NCBI GenBank assembly: GCA_003054665.1
Contig: QAYY01000003.1
Coordinates: 496,001-560,000, forward strand
Reading direction: 5' to 3'
DNA: 64,000 nt
Source: Opitutaceae bacterium EW11
GTDB taxonomy: Bacteria; Verrucomicrobiota; Verrucomicrobiia; Opitutales; Opitutaceae
Shown here: piece after piece, positions 29,320-37,820 of the stretch
Position numbering within the stretch: position 1 is the first letter of the stretch
How the letters are laid out: each line of letters begins with the position of its first letter
Position numbers and translations under genes: made by a program
Notes under the pieces: generated by a model
Seen by the model: the letters and a program-made list of their open reading frames with translations, nothing else
The model's database searches: none
Told to the model about the DNA's origin: nothing

Positions 29320-29436
29320 GTTCTTCGCGGCGGGGCGCGTCAGGCGGTGCCGGATCTCGGAGCGAACGGAGCGAAGGCGAAACGTCTTCCCGGCTCCGGG
29401 CTTTGGGGCGCCGACGCGTTCGCTTTCAGCGGGCGC

Positions 29437-30495
29437 CTAGCGGGCGATCGCGGGTTCGGCTTCCGGACTGACGGTGAGGTCAGGGAGGGAACGGCCGTCA
29501 AACCAGGTGCCCTCGACGTAGGTGGTGGTCGGAATCTGGGGCACGCCGCGTTTGTTGTGCTGGAGAAGGCCGGCGAGAATCTCGACGGCGAGTGCGCCCA
29601 CGGTCTGATGGTTCTGGCGCACGCCGGCAGTCTTCCCGGTGAAGTCGTCGAGAAAGAGGTCCGCGAACGCGATATCCTGCGGCACGCGCCAGCCGAGGTT
29701 TTTGAGCGGGCCGAGGATGAAGTCCTTTTTCCCGATCAGCACCTGAGGCTTCGTTTCCCGCAGCCACTGTTCGATCGGTTTGGTTTGGGGAAAGAGATAC
29801 GGCGGGATGCGGTCCTCGGGCGCGAGGCTTTGCTGCTCCCAGAGGAATCCGGCGCTCCAAAGACGGTCCACGGTGATGTCCCAGCCCTCGTCCATCACGA
29901 AGCCGATCCGTTTGTAGCCGGCGGCAATGACCTTCTGCATCGCGAGCCGGACGATGTGCAGCTGGTTGTTGGTGACGTTCAACAGCTCCGGCTGGTGGGG
30001 AAAATAGTCGATCTTCACCGCGCTGAATCGATCCCAATCGAGGCGCAGCGTGTCGTCGATTTCACGGACGTGCGAGGCGATGATGATGCCCTGGATGCCG
30101 CGTGTATTCAGAATCTGGCTGAGACGCCCGTGCGTCAGCCCCGGTTCGCGCATCCAGAAGTGCTCGAGGTTGAAGCCGAGTTCGGTCGCGGCGTTGGACG
30201 CGCCTTGGAAAAAATCGGGGTGGGCGGTGACCTGCTTCCAGCCCCAGCGCGTATTCCAATTGGTTATGTAGGCGAGAGTCGGGGCGGTGCGGCGCGGGGC
30301 GAGGCGGCTGCGGTACGAGACGAGGGCGCGCAGCCAAGGGTCGGGCGTGTAGCCGAGACGGCGGGCGGTTTCCTGGATCCGATCGCGGGTGGACGCGGGC
30401 AGGCGGGGGCTGTTGCGCAGGGCGAGGGAGACCGTCGTGACATGGACGCCGCAGAGGCTGGCGATGTCAGCGAGCGTGACGCGGTGTTCGTTCAT
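29437..30495 (-). CDS. LacI-family transcriptional regulator
   Basis: Predicted 352-residue repressor. Residues 6-55 form the LacI helix-turn-helix and hinge (VTLADIASLCGVHVTTVSLAL, then RIQETARRLGYTPDPWL). The rest is a periplasmic-binding-protein-like sensor domain with IQGIIIASHVREID and GYKRIGFVMDEGWD. The sensor is likely to bind a sugar or sugar acid. The gene sits between the CE12 esterase and GH115 genes and is divergent from GH115, so it is the natural candidate for their regulator. Two copies of TCTAAAGTTAG(A/C) lie upstream of it. The start at 30495 gives the standard MNEHRVTLADIA opening. Confidence 0.93.
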   Translation of the reverse strand: MNEHRVTLADIASLCGVHVTTVSLALRNSPRLPASTRDRIQETARRLGYTPDPWLRALVSYRSRLAPRRTAPTLAYITNWNTRWGWKQVTAHPDFFQGASNAATELGFNLEHFWMREPGLTHGRLSQILNTRGIQGIIIASHVREIDDTLRLDWDRFSAVKIDYFPHQPELLNVTNNQLHIVRLAMQKVIAAGYKRIGFVMDEGWDITVDRLWSAGFLWEQQSLAPEDRIPPYLFPQTKPIEQWLRETKPQVLIGKKDFILGPLKNLGWRVPQDIAFADLFLDDFTGKTAGVRQNHQTVGALAVEILAGLLQHNKRGVPQIPTTTYVEGTWFDGRSLPDLTVSPEAEPAIAR

Positions 30496-30567
30496 GGGGC
30501 GCTCGGGCGTCGAGGGGTGAAGGGCCGACGTTTGCCTTGTGATACGCGCTGGCGAACCGGTGAAAAG

Positions 30568-30579
30568 TCTAAAGTTAGA
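30568..30579. promoter_or_regulatory. Operator candidate 1, TCTAAAGTTAGA
   Basis: Perfect dyad TCTAA-AG-TTAGA, 73 bp upstream of the lacI-type start. Extended by GAAGATTC on the other strand, which is shared with the second copy. Confidence 0.45.
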
Positions 30580-30655
30580 ATCTTCGGTCTCAAAGTGACG
30601 GTCGCTCGGTTCACTCTTCAGCCGGCTCAGAGGAGGATTTTGACGTGCGGAAGAT

Positions 30656-30667
30656 TCTAAAGTTAGC
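30656..30667. promoter_or_regulatory. Operator candidate 2, TCTAAAGTTAGC
   Basis: Second copy of the site, 88 bp away from the first and matching it at 11 of 12 bases. Paired sites at this distance would allow repressor looping between the divergent promoters. Confidence 0.42.
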
Positions 30668-30975
30668 GCAGAGCCGCTTTTGAAGACGAGGATCGCGGCG
30701 CCCACGTTTTGCGACAGGCGCGGATCGCCTCGATCCCGCGCCTTCCCCCCTGAACCGCCCACTTGGCGACCGCGCCCATTGCGGCCGCCCCACGATCAGC
30801 CAAGCCGTCCCATCGTGTATCCAACGAGTCACCACATACTCGCCAGCCGCATGCCGGCCGTGGCGGTGCAGACGGCCCGGCTCACCGACTTTCTTCGAAT
30901 TGGCATCCAGCGTGGGGGCCTCGCGTCGCGGTCTCGCGACCTAAACGCGGGGTTCTGAACTGGGTTCCTGGGGGT

Positions 30976-31009
30976 GGGAGGCGCCGGATGGGACCGGCGC
31001 CTCCCCGTT
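30976..31009 (+). terminator. Strong hairpin in the GH115 leader, terminator or attenuator-like
   Basis: GGGAGGCGCCGG (30976-30987) pairs perfectly with CCGGCGCCTCCC (30994-31005) around ATGGGA. The following CGTTCTTT is only partly T-rich. It points toward GH115 and lies about 140 bp before its start. Confidence 0.45.
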
Positions 31010-31037
31010 CTTTCCGGGACGGATGTTTCCATCCGGC

Positions 31038-31055
31038 AACGCTGATGTCAGCGTT
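31038..31055. promoter_or_regulatory. Perfect 18-bp palindrome upstream of GH115
   Basis: AACGCTGA (31038-31045) and TCAGCGTT (31048-31055) are exact complements around TG. It lies 92 bp before the GH115 start. Size and symmetry fit a LacI- or GntR-type operator; a short hairpin (31020-31035) precedes it. Confidence 0.42.
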
Positions 31056-31146
31056 CGGGAAACCTGGACCGCTCGGCGGCCTACGGCTTTCGTTCCGCCC
31101 GCATTTTTGCCCGCGGGAACTCCCGGGCCCAACTCCCTTTGATCCG

Positions 31147-34125
31147 ATGATCGTTTTCCGCCTTCCGCGCCTGCTGCGTTCGTTTGGCCTATTGGCCGTC
31201 GTCTGCATGTCGACCGTGCCGCTCGTTCGGGCCGCGGGAGAGGCGACGTATGTCTCGTTTGCTCCGGTCGACGGAGGAATCGCCCTGGTTGCCGACGGCA
31301 GGCTCGCTCCGCTTTGGGTGGACGCGGCCGATTTTCCCGGGGTGATTCGCGCGGTGGGCGATCTGCAGTCCGACGTGGAGCGCGTGACCGGAAAGAGACT
31401 CCGAGTCGTGCATCGGCAGCCTCCGGGGGCGCCGGAAATCGTGATCGTCGGCACGCTGGAAAAGAGCCCGCTGCTGGCGCAGCTCGTGCAGGCGGGAAAG
31501 CTCGATGTCTCCGCGATTCGCGGAAAGTGGGAATCGTGGGTGAGCGAAGTCGTCTCGGCGCCTTTCCCCGGAATCGACCGCGCGCTGGTGATCGCCGGGA
31601 GCGACAAGCGCGGCGCAATCTACGGCGTTTACAGCCTCTCGGAGCAGATCGGCGTTTCGCCTTGGTATTGGTGGGCTGACTCCGTTCCCACGCACCGCGA
31701 CGCGCTTTTTGTCCAGCCCGGACGCCGCGTGCAGGGCGAACCTTCGGTGAAATACCGCGGCATCTTCCTGAACGACGAGGCGCCCGACCTGACGCGCTGG
31801 GTGGCGGCGAAGTACGGGGCGGTCACGCCGGAGATGAATCCCCATGCACCTCCTGGCGTCGCCAACTACGGCCGTGAGTTCTATCGGCGAATTTTCGAGG
31901 TGATCCTTCGACTGCGGGGCAACTACCTCTGGCCGGCGATGTGGAACAACGCCTTCAACGAGGACGATCCCGAGAATGCGCGACTCGCGGACGAATACGG
32001 GGTGGTGATGGGCACGTCGCACCAGGAACCGATGCTCCGGGCGCAGAAGGAGTGGGACTGGCGCTATTTCAAACAGGTGGGCACCTGGAACTACTCCACG
32101 CACCCGTTGCTGCTCGAGGATTTCTGGCGCGAGGGCGTTCGTCGGAACAAGGCCTACGAGAGCATCGTGACGATCGGGCTCCGCGGCGCGAACGACACTG
32201 AAATGGCGCCGGGCGGACCGAAGGAGAACATGGCGCTCCTCCAGAAGATCGTCGCCCGCCAGCGGGAAATCCTGGCGCAGGAGGTCAATCCCGATGTCGC
32301 CCGCATCCCGCAGCTCTGGTGTCTCTACAAGGAGGTTCAGGACTTCTACGAGGAGGGCATGACCGTCCCCGACGACGTGACGCTGCTCTGGGCGGAGGAC
32401 AATTGGGGCAACGTTCGCCGCCTTCCGACCGCGGAGGAGCGGAAGCGCAGCGGCGGAGCCGGCGTGTATTATCATTTCGACTACCACGGCGGCCCGCGGA
32501 GCTATCAGTGGCTGAACACCACGCAGCTTCCGAAGATCTGGGACCAGCTCTCGCTCGCGAAACAGTACGGGGCGGACCGGATCTGGATCGTGAACGTCGG
32601 GCATTTCCGCGGCTATGAACTCCCTCTCGAGTTCTTCATGGACCTGGCCTGGAACACCGGCCGATGGACGGGCGGGAATCTCGGCGAATACACCCGGCTC
32701 TGGGCGGAGCGCGAATTCGGCCCGGGGCACGCGGCCGAGATCGCGGACATCCTCTCGAAATACTGCAAGTACAACGCCCGGCGGAAGCCGGAGCTGCTGG
32801 CGCCCGACACCTACAGCCTGAGCGACTACGACGAGGCGGAGCGTGTTGTTTCCGACTACGATGCGATTGCCGCGCGGGCTGAGAAGCTCGCCGCGGCGCT
32901 GCCGGCAGAGAAGCGGGATGCGTTTTTCCAACTCGTCCTGTTTCCGACGAAAGCCTCGGCGCTTGTGAACGCACTCTACCTGGCCGCGGCAAAGAACGCC
33001 CTCTACGCGCGGCAGGGGAGGGCGAGTGCCGCCGATTTCGCCCGCCGCACGCGCGAGCTGTTCAAGCAGGATCTCGACCTGATGCGGTATTACGACAACG
33101 ACTACGCGGGCGGACGCTGGAAACACTTCATGGATCAGACGCATCTCGGCTACACGAGCTGGCGCGATCCCGAGGAAAACAGCCTGAGGGCGATACCGTT
33201 GGTCGATCCGGTCGCGCCCGACGAGCCCGCGCTGGGCGTGGCGGTCACCGGTTCGGAGGCCGCATGGCCGGGCGAAAAGACGCCGGCGAGTATTCCGCGA
33301 TTCGACGTCTTCAATCGGCAGCGGCAGTGGATCGACGTCTTCAACCGGGGAAAAGGGACGCTTGCTTTCAGCGCGAAGACGAACGTTCCGTGGATCCAGC
33401 TGAGTTCCGACCGCGGGACGTTGGCGAAGGATCAGCGGCTCTGGGTCTCCATCGACTGGGCGCAGGCGCCGCAGGGCCTGGCCCATGGCGTCGTCACGAT
33501 TGCAGGCGGAGGCGCCCGTGTCGCAGTGAACCTCGAAGCCTTCAAGCCTGCGGAACTCGCGCCCGAAGCCCTCCGGGGCTTCGTGGAAGGCGAGGGGGTT
33601 GTCGCAATCGAAGCGGAGCATTTCGACCGCAATGTGGCCGCGGGGGCGCTCAGCTGGCAGCGGATCGAAGACTATGGTCACACGCTTTCCGGCATGCGCG
33701 CGAGCGCTCCGGCCGACGCCCCGAGCGTCACTCCCGGCAGCGGCGCTCCTTGCCTGGAGTACCGCGCGTATCTTTTCAGCACAGGCACGTTCGAGCTCAC
33801 AGCGGTTGTTGCGCCGACGTTGAACTTCATGGCCGGCCGTCCCCTGCAGGTCGCATTTTCCGTCGACGACCAGACGCCGCAGACGGCCACGCTGGTGCCC
33901 GCCGGATACCGTGCGCAGAACGGCAATGCCGATTGGGAGAAGACCGTGGCGAACAACTTCCGTCTCGCAGTCACGAAGCACGTTTTCTCCTCGCCGGGGT
34001 ACCACACGCTGAAGGTGTGGATGGTGGATCCCGGCGTTGTGGTGCAAAAGCTGATACTCAACACCGGCGGCCTCAGGCCGAGCTACCTCGGACCGCAAGA
34101 GAGTTATCGCGGAGAGGCGCATTGA
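31147..34125 (+). CDS. GH115 xylan alpha-1,2-glucuronidase
   Basis: Predicted 992-residue exported enzyme that cuts alpha-1,2-linked glucuronate and 4-O-methylglucuronate side chains from xylan. A signal peptide (residues 1-29, ending near VRA) is followed by the N-terminal glucuronidase-like domain, the catalytic barrel (about 170-520, with KYRGIFLNDEAPDLTRW, NYLWPAMWNNAFNEDDP and MGTSHQEPMLRAQKEWDW), a helical middle part and a C-terminal GH115_C domain (about 800-990). Length and blocks fit the family throughout. The start at 31147 is chosen for the signal peptide. Mannonate dehydratase follows after 51 bp, so release and catabolism of the sugar acid are probably co-transcribed. Confidence 0.92.
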   Translation: MIVFRLPRLLRSFGLLAVVCMSTVPLVRAAGEATYVSFAPVDGGIALVADGRLAPLWVDAADFPGVIRAVGDLQSDVERVTGKRLRVVHRQPPGAPEIVIVGTLEKSPLLAQLVQAGKLDVSAIRGKWESWVSEVVSAPFPGIDRALVIAGSDKRGAIYGVYSLSEQIGVSPWYWWADSVPTHRDALFVQPGRRVQGEPSVKYRGIFLNDEAPDLTRWVAAKYGAVTPEMNPHAPPGVANYGREFYRRIFEVILRLRGNYLWPAMWNNAFNEDDPENARLADEYGVVMGTSHQEPMLRAQKEWDWRYFKQVGTWNYSTHPLLLEDFWREGVRRNKAYESIVTIGLRGANDTEMAPGGPKENMALLQKIVARQREILAQEVNPDVARIPQLWCLYKEVQDFYEEGMTVPDDVTLLWAEDNWGNVRRLPTAEERKRSGGAGVYYHFDYHGGPRSYQWLNTTQLPKIWDQLSLAKQYGADRIWIVNVGHFRGYELPLEFFMDLAWNTGRWTGGNLGEYTRLWAEREFGPGHAAEIADILSKYCKYNARRKPELLAPDTYSLSDYDEAERVVSDYDAIAARAEKLAAALPAEKRDAFFQLVLFPTKASALVNALYLAAAKNALYARQGRASAADFARRTRELFKQDLDLMRYYDNDYAGGRWKHFMDQTHLGYTSWRDPEENSLRAIPLVDPVAPDEPALGVAVTGSEAAWPGEKTPASIPRFDVFNRQRQWIDVFNRGKGTLAFSAKTNVPWIQLSSDRGTLAKDQRLWVSIDWAQAPQGLAHGVVTIAGGGARVAVNLEAFKPAELAPEALRGFVEGEGVVAIEAEHFDRNVAAGALSWQRIEDYGHTLSGMRASAPADAPSVTPGSGAPCLEYRAYLFSTGTFELTAVVAPTLNFMAGRPLQVAFSVDDQTPQTATLVPAGYRAQNGNADWEKTVANNFRLAVTKHVFSSPGYHTLKVWMVDPGVVVQKLILNTGGLRPSYLGPQESYRGEAH

Positions 34126-34176
34126 GGCGGCGCGTCTTGCCGGCTAACGTCGCTTCCTCCTCAGGATCTTTTCCCT

Positions 34177-35247
34177 ATGAAACTCGGCCTAGGCCTTTAC
34201 CGACACATGCTCACCCGGGAGAACTACCAGTTCGCCCGCCAAGCAGGAGCGACTCACCTGGTGATTCACCTGGTGGATTACTTCCGGGGAGGTGCGCACA
34301 GCAAGGACGACAACCAACCCACGGGTAACGATCAGGGCTGGGGACTCGCCGGCGATGCGAACCAGCTTTGGACGCTGGAGGAACTGGTCGCGATCAGGAA
34401 GGCGATCGAGGCGGAGGGCCTGAAGCTCGAGGCGATCGAGAATTTCGATCCGGCGCACTGGCACGACGTGCTGCTGGACGGGCCCAAGCGCCCGCAGCAC
34501 ATCGAGAACGTGAAGACCCTGATCCGGCGCATGGGCAAGGCCGGCATTCCCGTCATGGGCTACAACTTCAGCATCGCGGGTGTCGCCGGCCGGACGAGCG
34601 GGCCGTACGCGCGCGGCTCCGCACCGTCGGTCGGCATGGAGGGGCCGGTCGACACGCCGATCCCGAACGGAATGGTCTGGAACATGATTTATGATCCCAA
34701 GGCGCCGGTGGGGACGCTTCCGCCGATCACGCACGAGGAGCTCTGGCGCCGGCTGCAGCGCTTCCTCGAGGACGTCCTGCCCGTGGCCGAAGAGGCCGGG
34801 GTGAAGTTGGCGGCTCATCCGGACGATCCGCCGATGCCGACCGTCCGTGGCCAGCCGCGACTCGTGTACCAGCCGCGTCACTACCAGAAGCTCATCGACC
34901 TGAATCTCAGTCCGGCGAATACCCTCGAATTCTGCATCGGGTCTCTGGCCGAGATGACGGAAGGCGACATCTACGACGTCGTCGACCAGTACAGCCGGCA
35001 GGGACGGCTCGGCTACGTGCACTTCCGCAACATTCGCGGCAAGGTTCCGACCTACAAGGAGACGTTCATCGACGACGGCGACGTCGACATGCTCCGGGTC
35101 CTCGAGATTTTGAAACGCAACCGTTTCGAGGGCGTGCTGATTCCCGACCACACGCCGCAGATGTCCTGCTCCGCCCCGTGGCACGCCGGGATGGCGTACG
35201 CGATGGGCTACATGAAGGCCGCCATGAAGACGCTCGGGATCTCCTGA
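34177..35247 (+). CDS. uxuA: Mannonate dehydratase
   Basis: Predicted 356-residue cytoplasmic TIM-barrel enzyme that dehydrates D-mannonate to 2-keto-3-deoxygluconate in hexuronate breakdown. Family features include the N-terminal LGLGLYRHMLTRENYQFARQ, the metal-site motif LAAHPDDPP, HFRNIRGKVPTYKETFIDDGDVDM and the C-terminal IPDHTPQM. The normal length supports a complete enzyme. Directly after GH115 it would process the glucuronate released outside; uronate isomerase (uxaC) is not in the window, and the SDR at 39960 could supply the fructuronate reductase step. The ATG follows the C/T-rich leader TCTTTTCCCT. Confidence 0.9.
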   Translation: MKLGLGLYRHMLTRENYQFARQAGATHLVIHLVDYFRGGAHSKDDNQPTGNDQGWGLAGDANQLWTLEELVAIRKAIEAEGLKLEAIENFDPAHWHDVLLDGPKRPQHIENVKTLIRRMGKAGIPVMGYNFSIAGVAGRTSGPYARGSAPSVGMEGPVDTPIPNGMVWNMIYDPKAPVGTLPPITHEELWRRLQRFLEDVLPVAEEAGVKLAAHPDDPPMPTVRGQPRLVYQPRHYQKLIDLNLSPANTLEFCIGSLAEMTEGDIYDVVDQYSRQGRLGYVHFRNIRGKVPTYKETFIDDGDVDMLRVLEILKRNRFEGVLIPDHTPQMSCSAPWHAGMAYAMGYMKAAMKTLGIS

Positions 35248-35365
35248 CCGCCGTGATGCTCGTTTCTCCCACGCTTCGGAAAGGGCTCGCGGCCCGCGAT
35301 GCGTTTTTTGCGGGAGGCGATGGCGCCGCAGCGCGACGCTGCCGCGCCCCGGCCCGCCTTGCGAG

Positions 35366-37039
35366 ATGAGCGTCGAGCTTCACTTCGACCATCACGTTTC
35401 CGAAGCGGCCCGCGGGCGTTCGCTGTTCGAGTGCGGGGAGGCGATGGGAGAGCGGATCCCGTCCTCGTGTCGAAAGAGCGGGCGCTGCAAGGAGTGCGTC
35501 GTGGAGGTGTCCGAGGGCATGGACCGCCTTTCTGCTCGCGGCGACGAGGAGCGGCATCTGAAAGGCGAGTTCCGCCTGTCGTGTCGCGCCCGCATCGCCG
35601 CTGAAGACGGCGTGGTCCGCTGCCACACCCTGCGGCGCGGTCGGATGGCCATCGAGCGTCGCGCCTTCCAGTTGCCCGCCTCGGGCGCCGAATGGACGCT
35701 CGATCCGGCGGTTACGCGCGTGGGCGATCGTGTCTTACTGGAGGGCGTGGAAGTAGGACGGAGCGACGTTCCTGTCCACGGTCTGGCCGTCGACGTGGGC
35801 ACGACCACGGTCGTTCTCCGGCTGTTGAATATCGAAACCGGTGAAACCGTCGCCGATTCCTCGTTCGAAAACCCGCAGCGCTTCGGCGGCTCCGACGTGA
35901 TGTCGCGGATCGCGTACGACACCGAAGACGGCACGTCGCTGCTGCGGCGCACGCTGATCGGATACCTGAACCATGCGATCGAGGAATTGCCGGTCGATCC
36001 GGGATCCATTTTCGAGGTGGTCGTCGCCGGCAACTCGACGATGCGGGATCTGTTTTTCGGCCTGACGGTGTATCCGATCGGGCAGAGCCCTTATCAATCG
36101 GTGACGGAGACGGAGCTGGCGGACGGTAGTCGGACGAGCACGAGCCTTTCGACTCCGGCCGAAAAGCTTGGCCTCGTCGTGAACCCGCAGGCCCGCGTCT
36201 ACGGACTGCCGCTCGTCGCCGGTCATGTCGGGGCCGACGCCGCCGCATGTATGCTGGCGGTGGATATACCGCACGAGGAGCGGCACGTCGCGGTGATGGA
36301 CATCGGCACCAACACGGAGCTTGTCGTCGGCAATTGCCGGAAGGTCCTGGCGGCCTCCTGTCCGGCCGGGCCCGCGTTTGAGGGCGGACAGATCCGCTGC
36401 GGGATGCCGGCCCTCCCCGGCGCGATCGATAAGCTGTCCATCGACGACGACGGTTCGGTGTGTGTCTCAGTGATCGGCGCGGAGCAAGCGGAGGGGCTCT
36501 GCGGCTCGGGCCTCGTCGACCTGCTTTCGGAGTTGCTTCGAACGGGGCGGATGAACGCGCTCGGACGCTTTTCGGGCGACGCCGGCGACTTTGTCGTGCA
36601 GGCCGACGAAGAGCGCCCGGTGGTGTTCACCGAGTCGGACGTGAATGCGCTCGCACAGGCGAAAGGTGCCAATGTCGCCGGGCTGCAGATCGCCTTTCAG
36701 CGTTATGGAATCCGATTCGACGATTTGGACGTGCTGTACCTGGCGGGTGGCTTTGGCCGGCATCTCGACGTCGCATCGGCGAAGCGGATCGGACTGATCC
36801 CGAACATCCCGGACGACCGGGTGGTGCAGATCGGAAATGGATCCATCGAAGGCGCGACGATCGCTCTGCTCTCGAAAACGAAGCGCCGGGAAATCGAAAG
36901 CTTCGTGCGCGGGGTCTCGCACTGCCGCCTTGAGACGCACCCGGCGTTCTTCGACTATTTCGTGGAAGGCTGCCAGTTCGCGCCGGTGGAGCATTGCGCC
37001 GGACCCACGGGCGGCCTGCCCGGGAAGACCCATGTTTGA
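35366..37039 (+). CDS. Reductive activator of corrinoid enzymes (RACE; RamA/DUF4445-like)
   Basis: Predicted 557-residue cytoplasmic protein that uses ATP to reduce an inactivated Co(II) corrinoid to Co(I). The N-terminal ferredoxin-like domain has Cys35, Cys41, Cys44 and Cys73 (C-x5-C-x2-C-x28-C), a plant-type [2Fe-2S] pattern. From about residue 135 there is an ASKHA ATPase fold: LAVDVGTTTVVLRLLNIETGE, VAGNSTMRDL, MDIGTNTELVVG and LYLAGGFGRHLD. Such proteins accompany corrinoid O-, N- or S-methyltransferases and core methionine synthases. The next gene starts 8 bp inside its end, so they are coupled. The corrinoid protein it acts on is not visible here. Confidence 0.9.
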   Translation: MSVELHFDHHVSEAARGRSLFECGEAMGERIPSSCRKSGRCKECVVEVSEGMDRLSARGDEERHLKGEFRLSCRARIAAEDGVVRCHTLRRGRMAIERRAFQLPASGAEWTLDPAVTRVGDRVLLEGVEVGRSDVPVHGLAVDVGTTTVVLRLLNIETGETVADSSFENPQRFGGSDVMSRIAYDTEDGTSLLRRTLIGYLNHAIEELPVDPGSIFEVVVAGNSTMRDLFFGLTVYPIGQSPYQSVTETELADGSRTSTSLSTPAEKLGLVVNPQARVYGLPLVAGHVGADAAACMLAVDIPHEERHVAVMDIGTNTELVVGNCRKVLAASCPAGPAFEGGQIRCGMPALPGAIDKLSIDDDGSVCVSVIGAEQAEGLCGSGLVDLLSELLRTGRMNALGRFSGDAGDFVVQADEERPVVFTESDVNALAQAKGANVAGLQIAFQRYGIRFDDLDVLYLAGGFGRHLDVASAKRIGLIPNIPDDRVVQIGNGSIEGATIALLSKTKRREIESFVRGVSHCRLETHPAFFDYFVEGCQFAPVEHCAGPTGGLPGKTHV

Positions 37040-37820
37040 GTCGCTCGACAACTCCCCCTCGGTGACGGTGCGGGATCGGGAACTGCGCCGGCTCCTCGGC
37101 TATCCTCCGGGCCGAGCGCTGGAGCCCTCCGTCGCCGAGTTGGCGCACGCCGCGCGCGACGCTTTTGGGAAGACGGCGCGCCCGTGGACCTACGTTCGCG
37201 AGGTGGCGCTCGAGCTGGACGCCGGAAGCCTGCGCCTCGGAGGCATCGATTTTCCGTCGAGGCGGCTTTGCGAGCTTTTTGCCGATGCCGGAGCGGAACG
37301 CGCTCTCGTGCTGGCGGTAAGCGCCGGGCCGGGGCCGGACGAACTGGCTCGAATTCTGTGGCTCGAAGGCAAACCCGACGAAGCGTTTTTCCTCGAGAGT
37401 TATGGCTCGACGGCCGTCGAAGCGCTGGTCAACGCGACCAACGGGCGGATCTGCGCGTGGGCCGAGGAAGCCGGTTGGTATTCCGTGCCTCACTACAGCC
37501 CTGGGTACAGCGGCTGGGACATGGAGGATCAGCCGAAACTGTTCGAATTGATCGTGGGCGGGATGACGACGACCGCTCCCCAACCGCTTTCGATCCTGGA
37601 CAGCGGCATGCTTTATCCCCGGAAATCGCTGCTCGGGGTCGTCGGACTGGCGCCGAAGAGCCCCGGTCGCACGGTTGCGTCCCGTGGTTCGAGTTGTCGG
37701 CGGTGCAGCCTGTCGCCCTGCGCGTATCGCCGCGTGCGGTACAAAGAGTCGCGCCGACTGGCGACCTCGGTTCCACTCTCGAACCCCGCAACGTCCAATC
37801 AAGCCACCTGCCGATCATGA
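37032..37820 (+). CDS. Free-standing MetH activation-domain-like protein
   Basis: Predicted 262-residue soluble protein related to the AdoMet-binding reactivation domain of cobalamin-dependent methionine synthase. The strongest match is EEAGWYSVPHYSPGYSGWDMEDQPKLF (residues about 145-171) with SGMLYPRKSLLGVVGLAP behind it, equivalent to the substrate-binding loops of that domain. The C-terminus carries Cys222, Cys225 and Cys230 in SSCRRCSLSPCAYRR, a motif absent from MetH itself that may bind metal or an Fe-S cluster. It overlaps the RACE gene by 8 bp and the next methyltransferase gene by 4 bp (ATGA). Likely role: helping the corrinoid partner back to the methylated state. Confidence 0.82.
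   Translation: MFESLDNSPSVTVRDRELRRLLGYPPGRALEPSVAELAHAARDAFGKTARPWTYVREVALELDAGSLRLGGIDFPSRRLCELFADAGAERALVLAVSAGPGPDELARILWLEGKPDEAFFLESYGSTAVEALVNATNGRICAWAEEAGWYSVPHYSPGYSGWDMEDQPKLFELIVGGMTTTAPQPLSILDSGMLYPRKSLLGVVGLAPKSPGRTVASRGSSCRRCSLSPCAYRRVRYKESRRLATSVPLSNPATSNQATCRS

Larger units (their letters stand above)
30496..31146. other. 651-bp regulatory intergenic region upstream of GH115
   Basis: Between the divergent lacI-type and GH115 genes. It holds two TCTAAAGTTAG sites (30568-30579, 30656-30667), a 12-bp GC hairpin with a short T tract (30976-31005), a perfect 18-bp palindrome (31038-31055) and a possible 35-codon frame (30851-30958, starting MPAVAVQTARL, no visible ribosome site) that ends just before the hairpin. 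Longer frames here look like shadows. Whether a small transcript or attenuator exists cannot be decided. Confidence 0.5.

Noticed and set aside
31189-34122. 977-codon open frame opposite GH115
   Set aside because: Antisense shadow of a recognisable glycoside hydrolase; no motif of its own.
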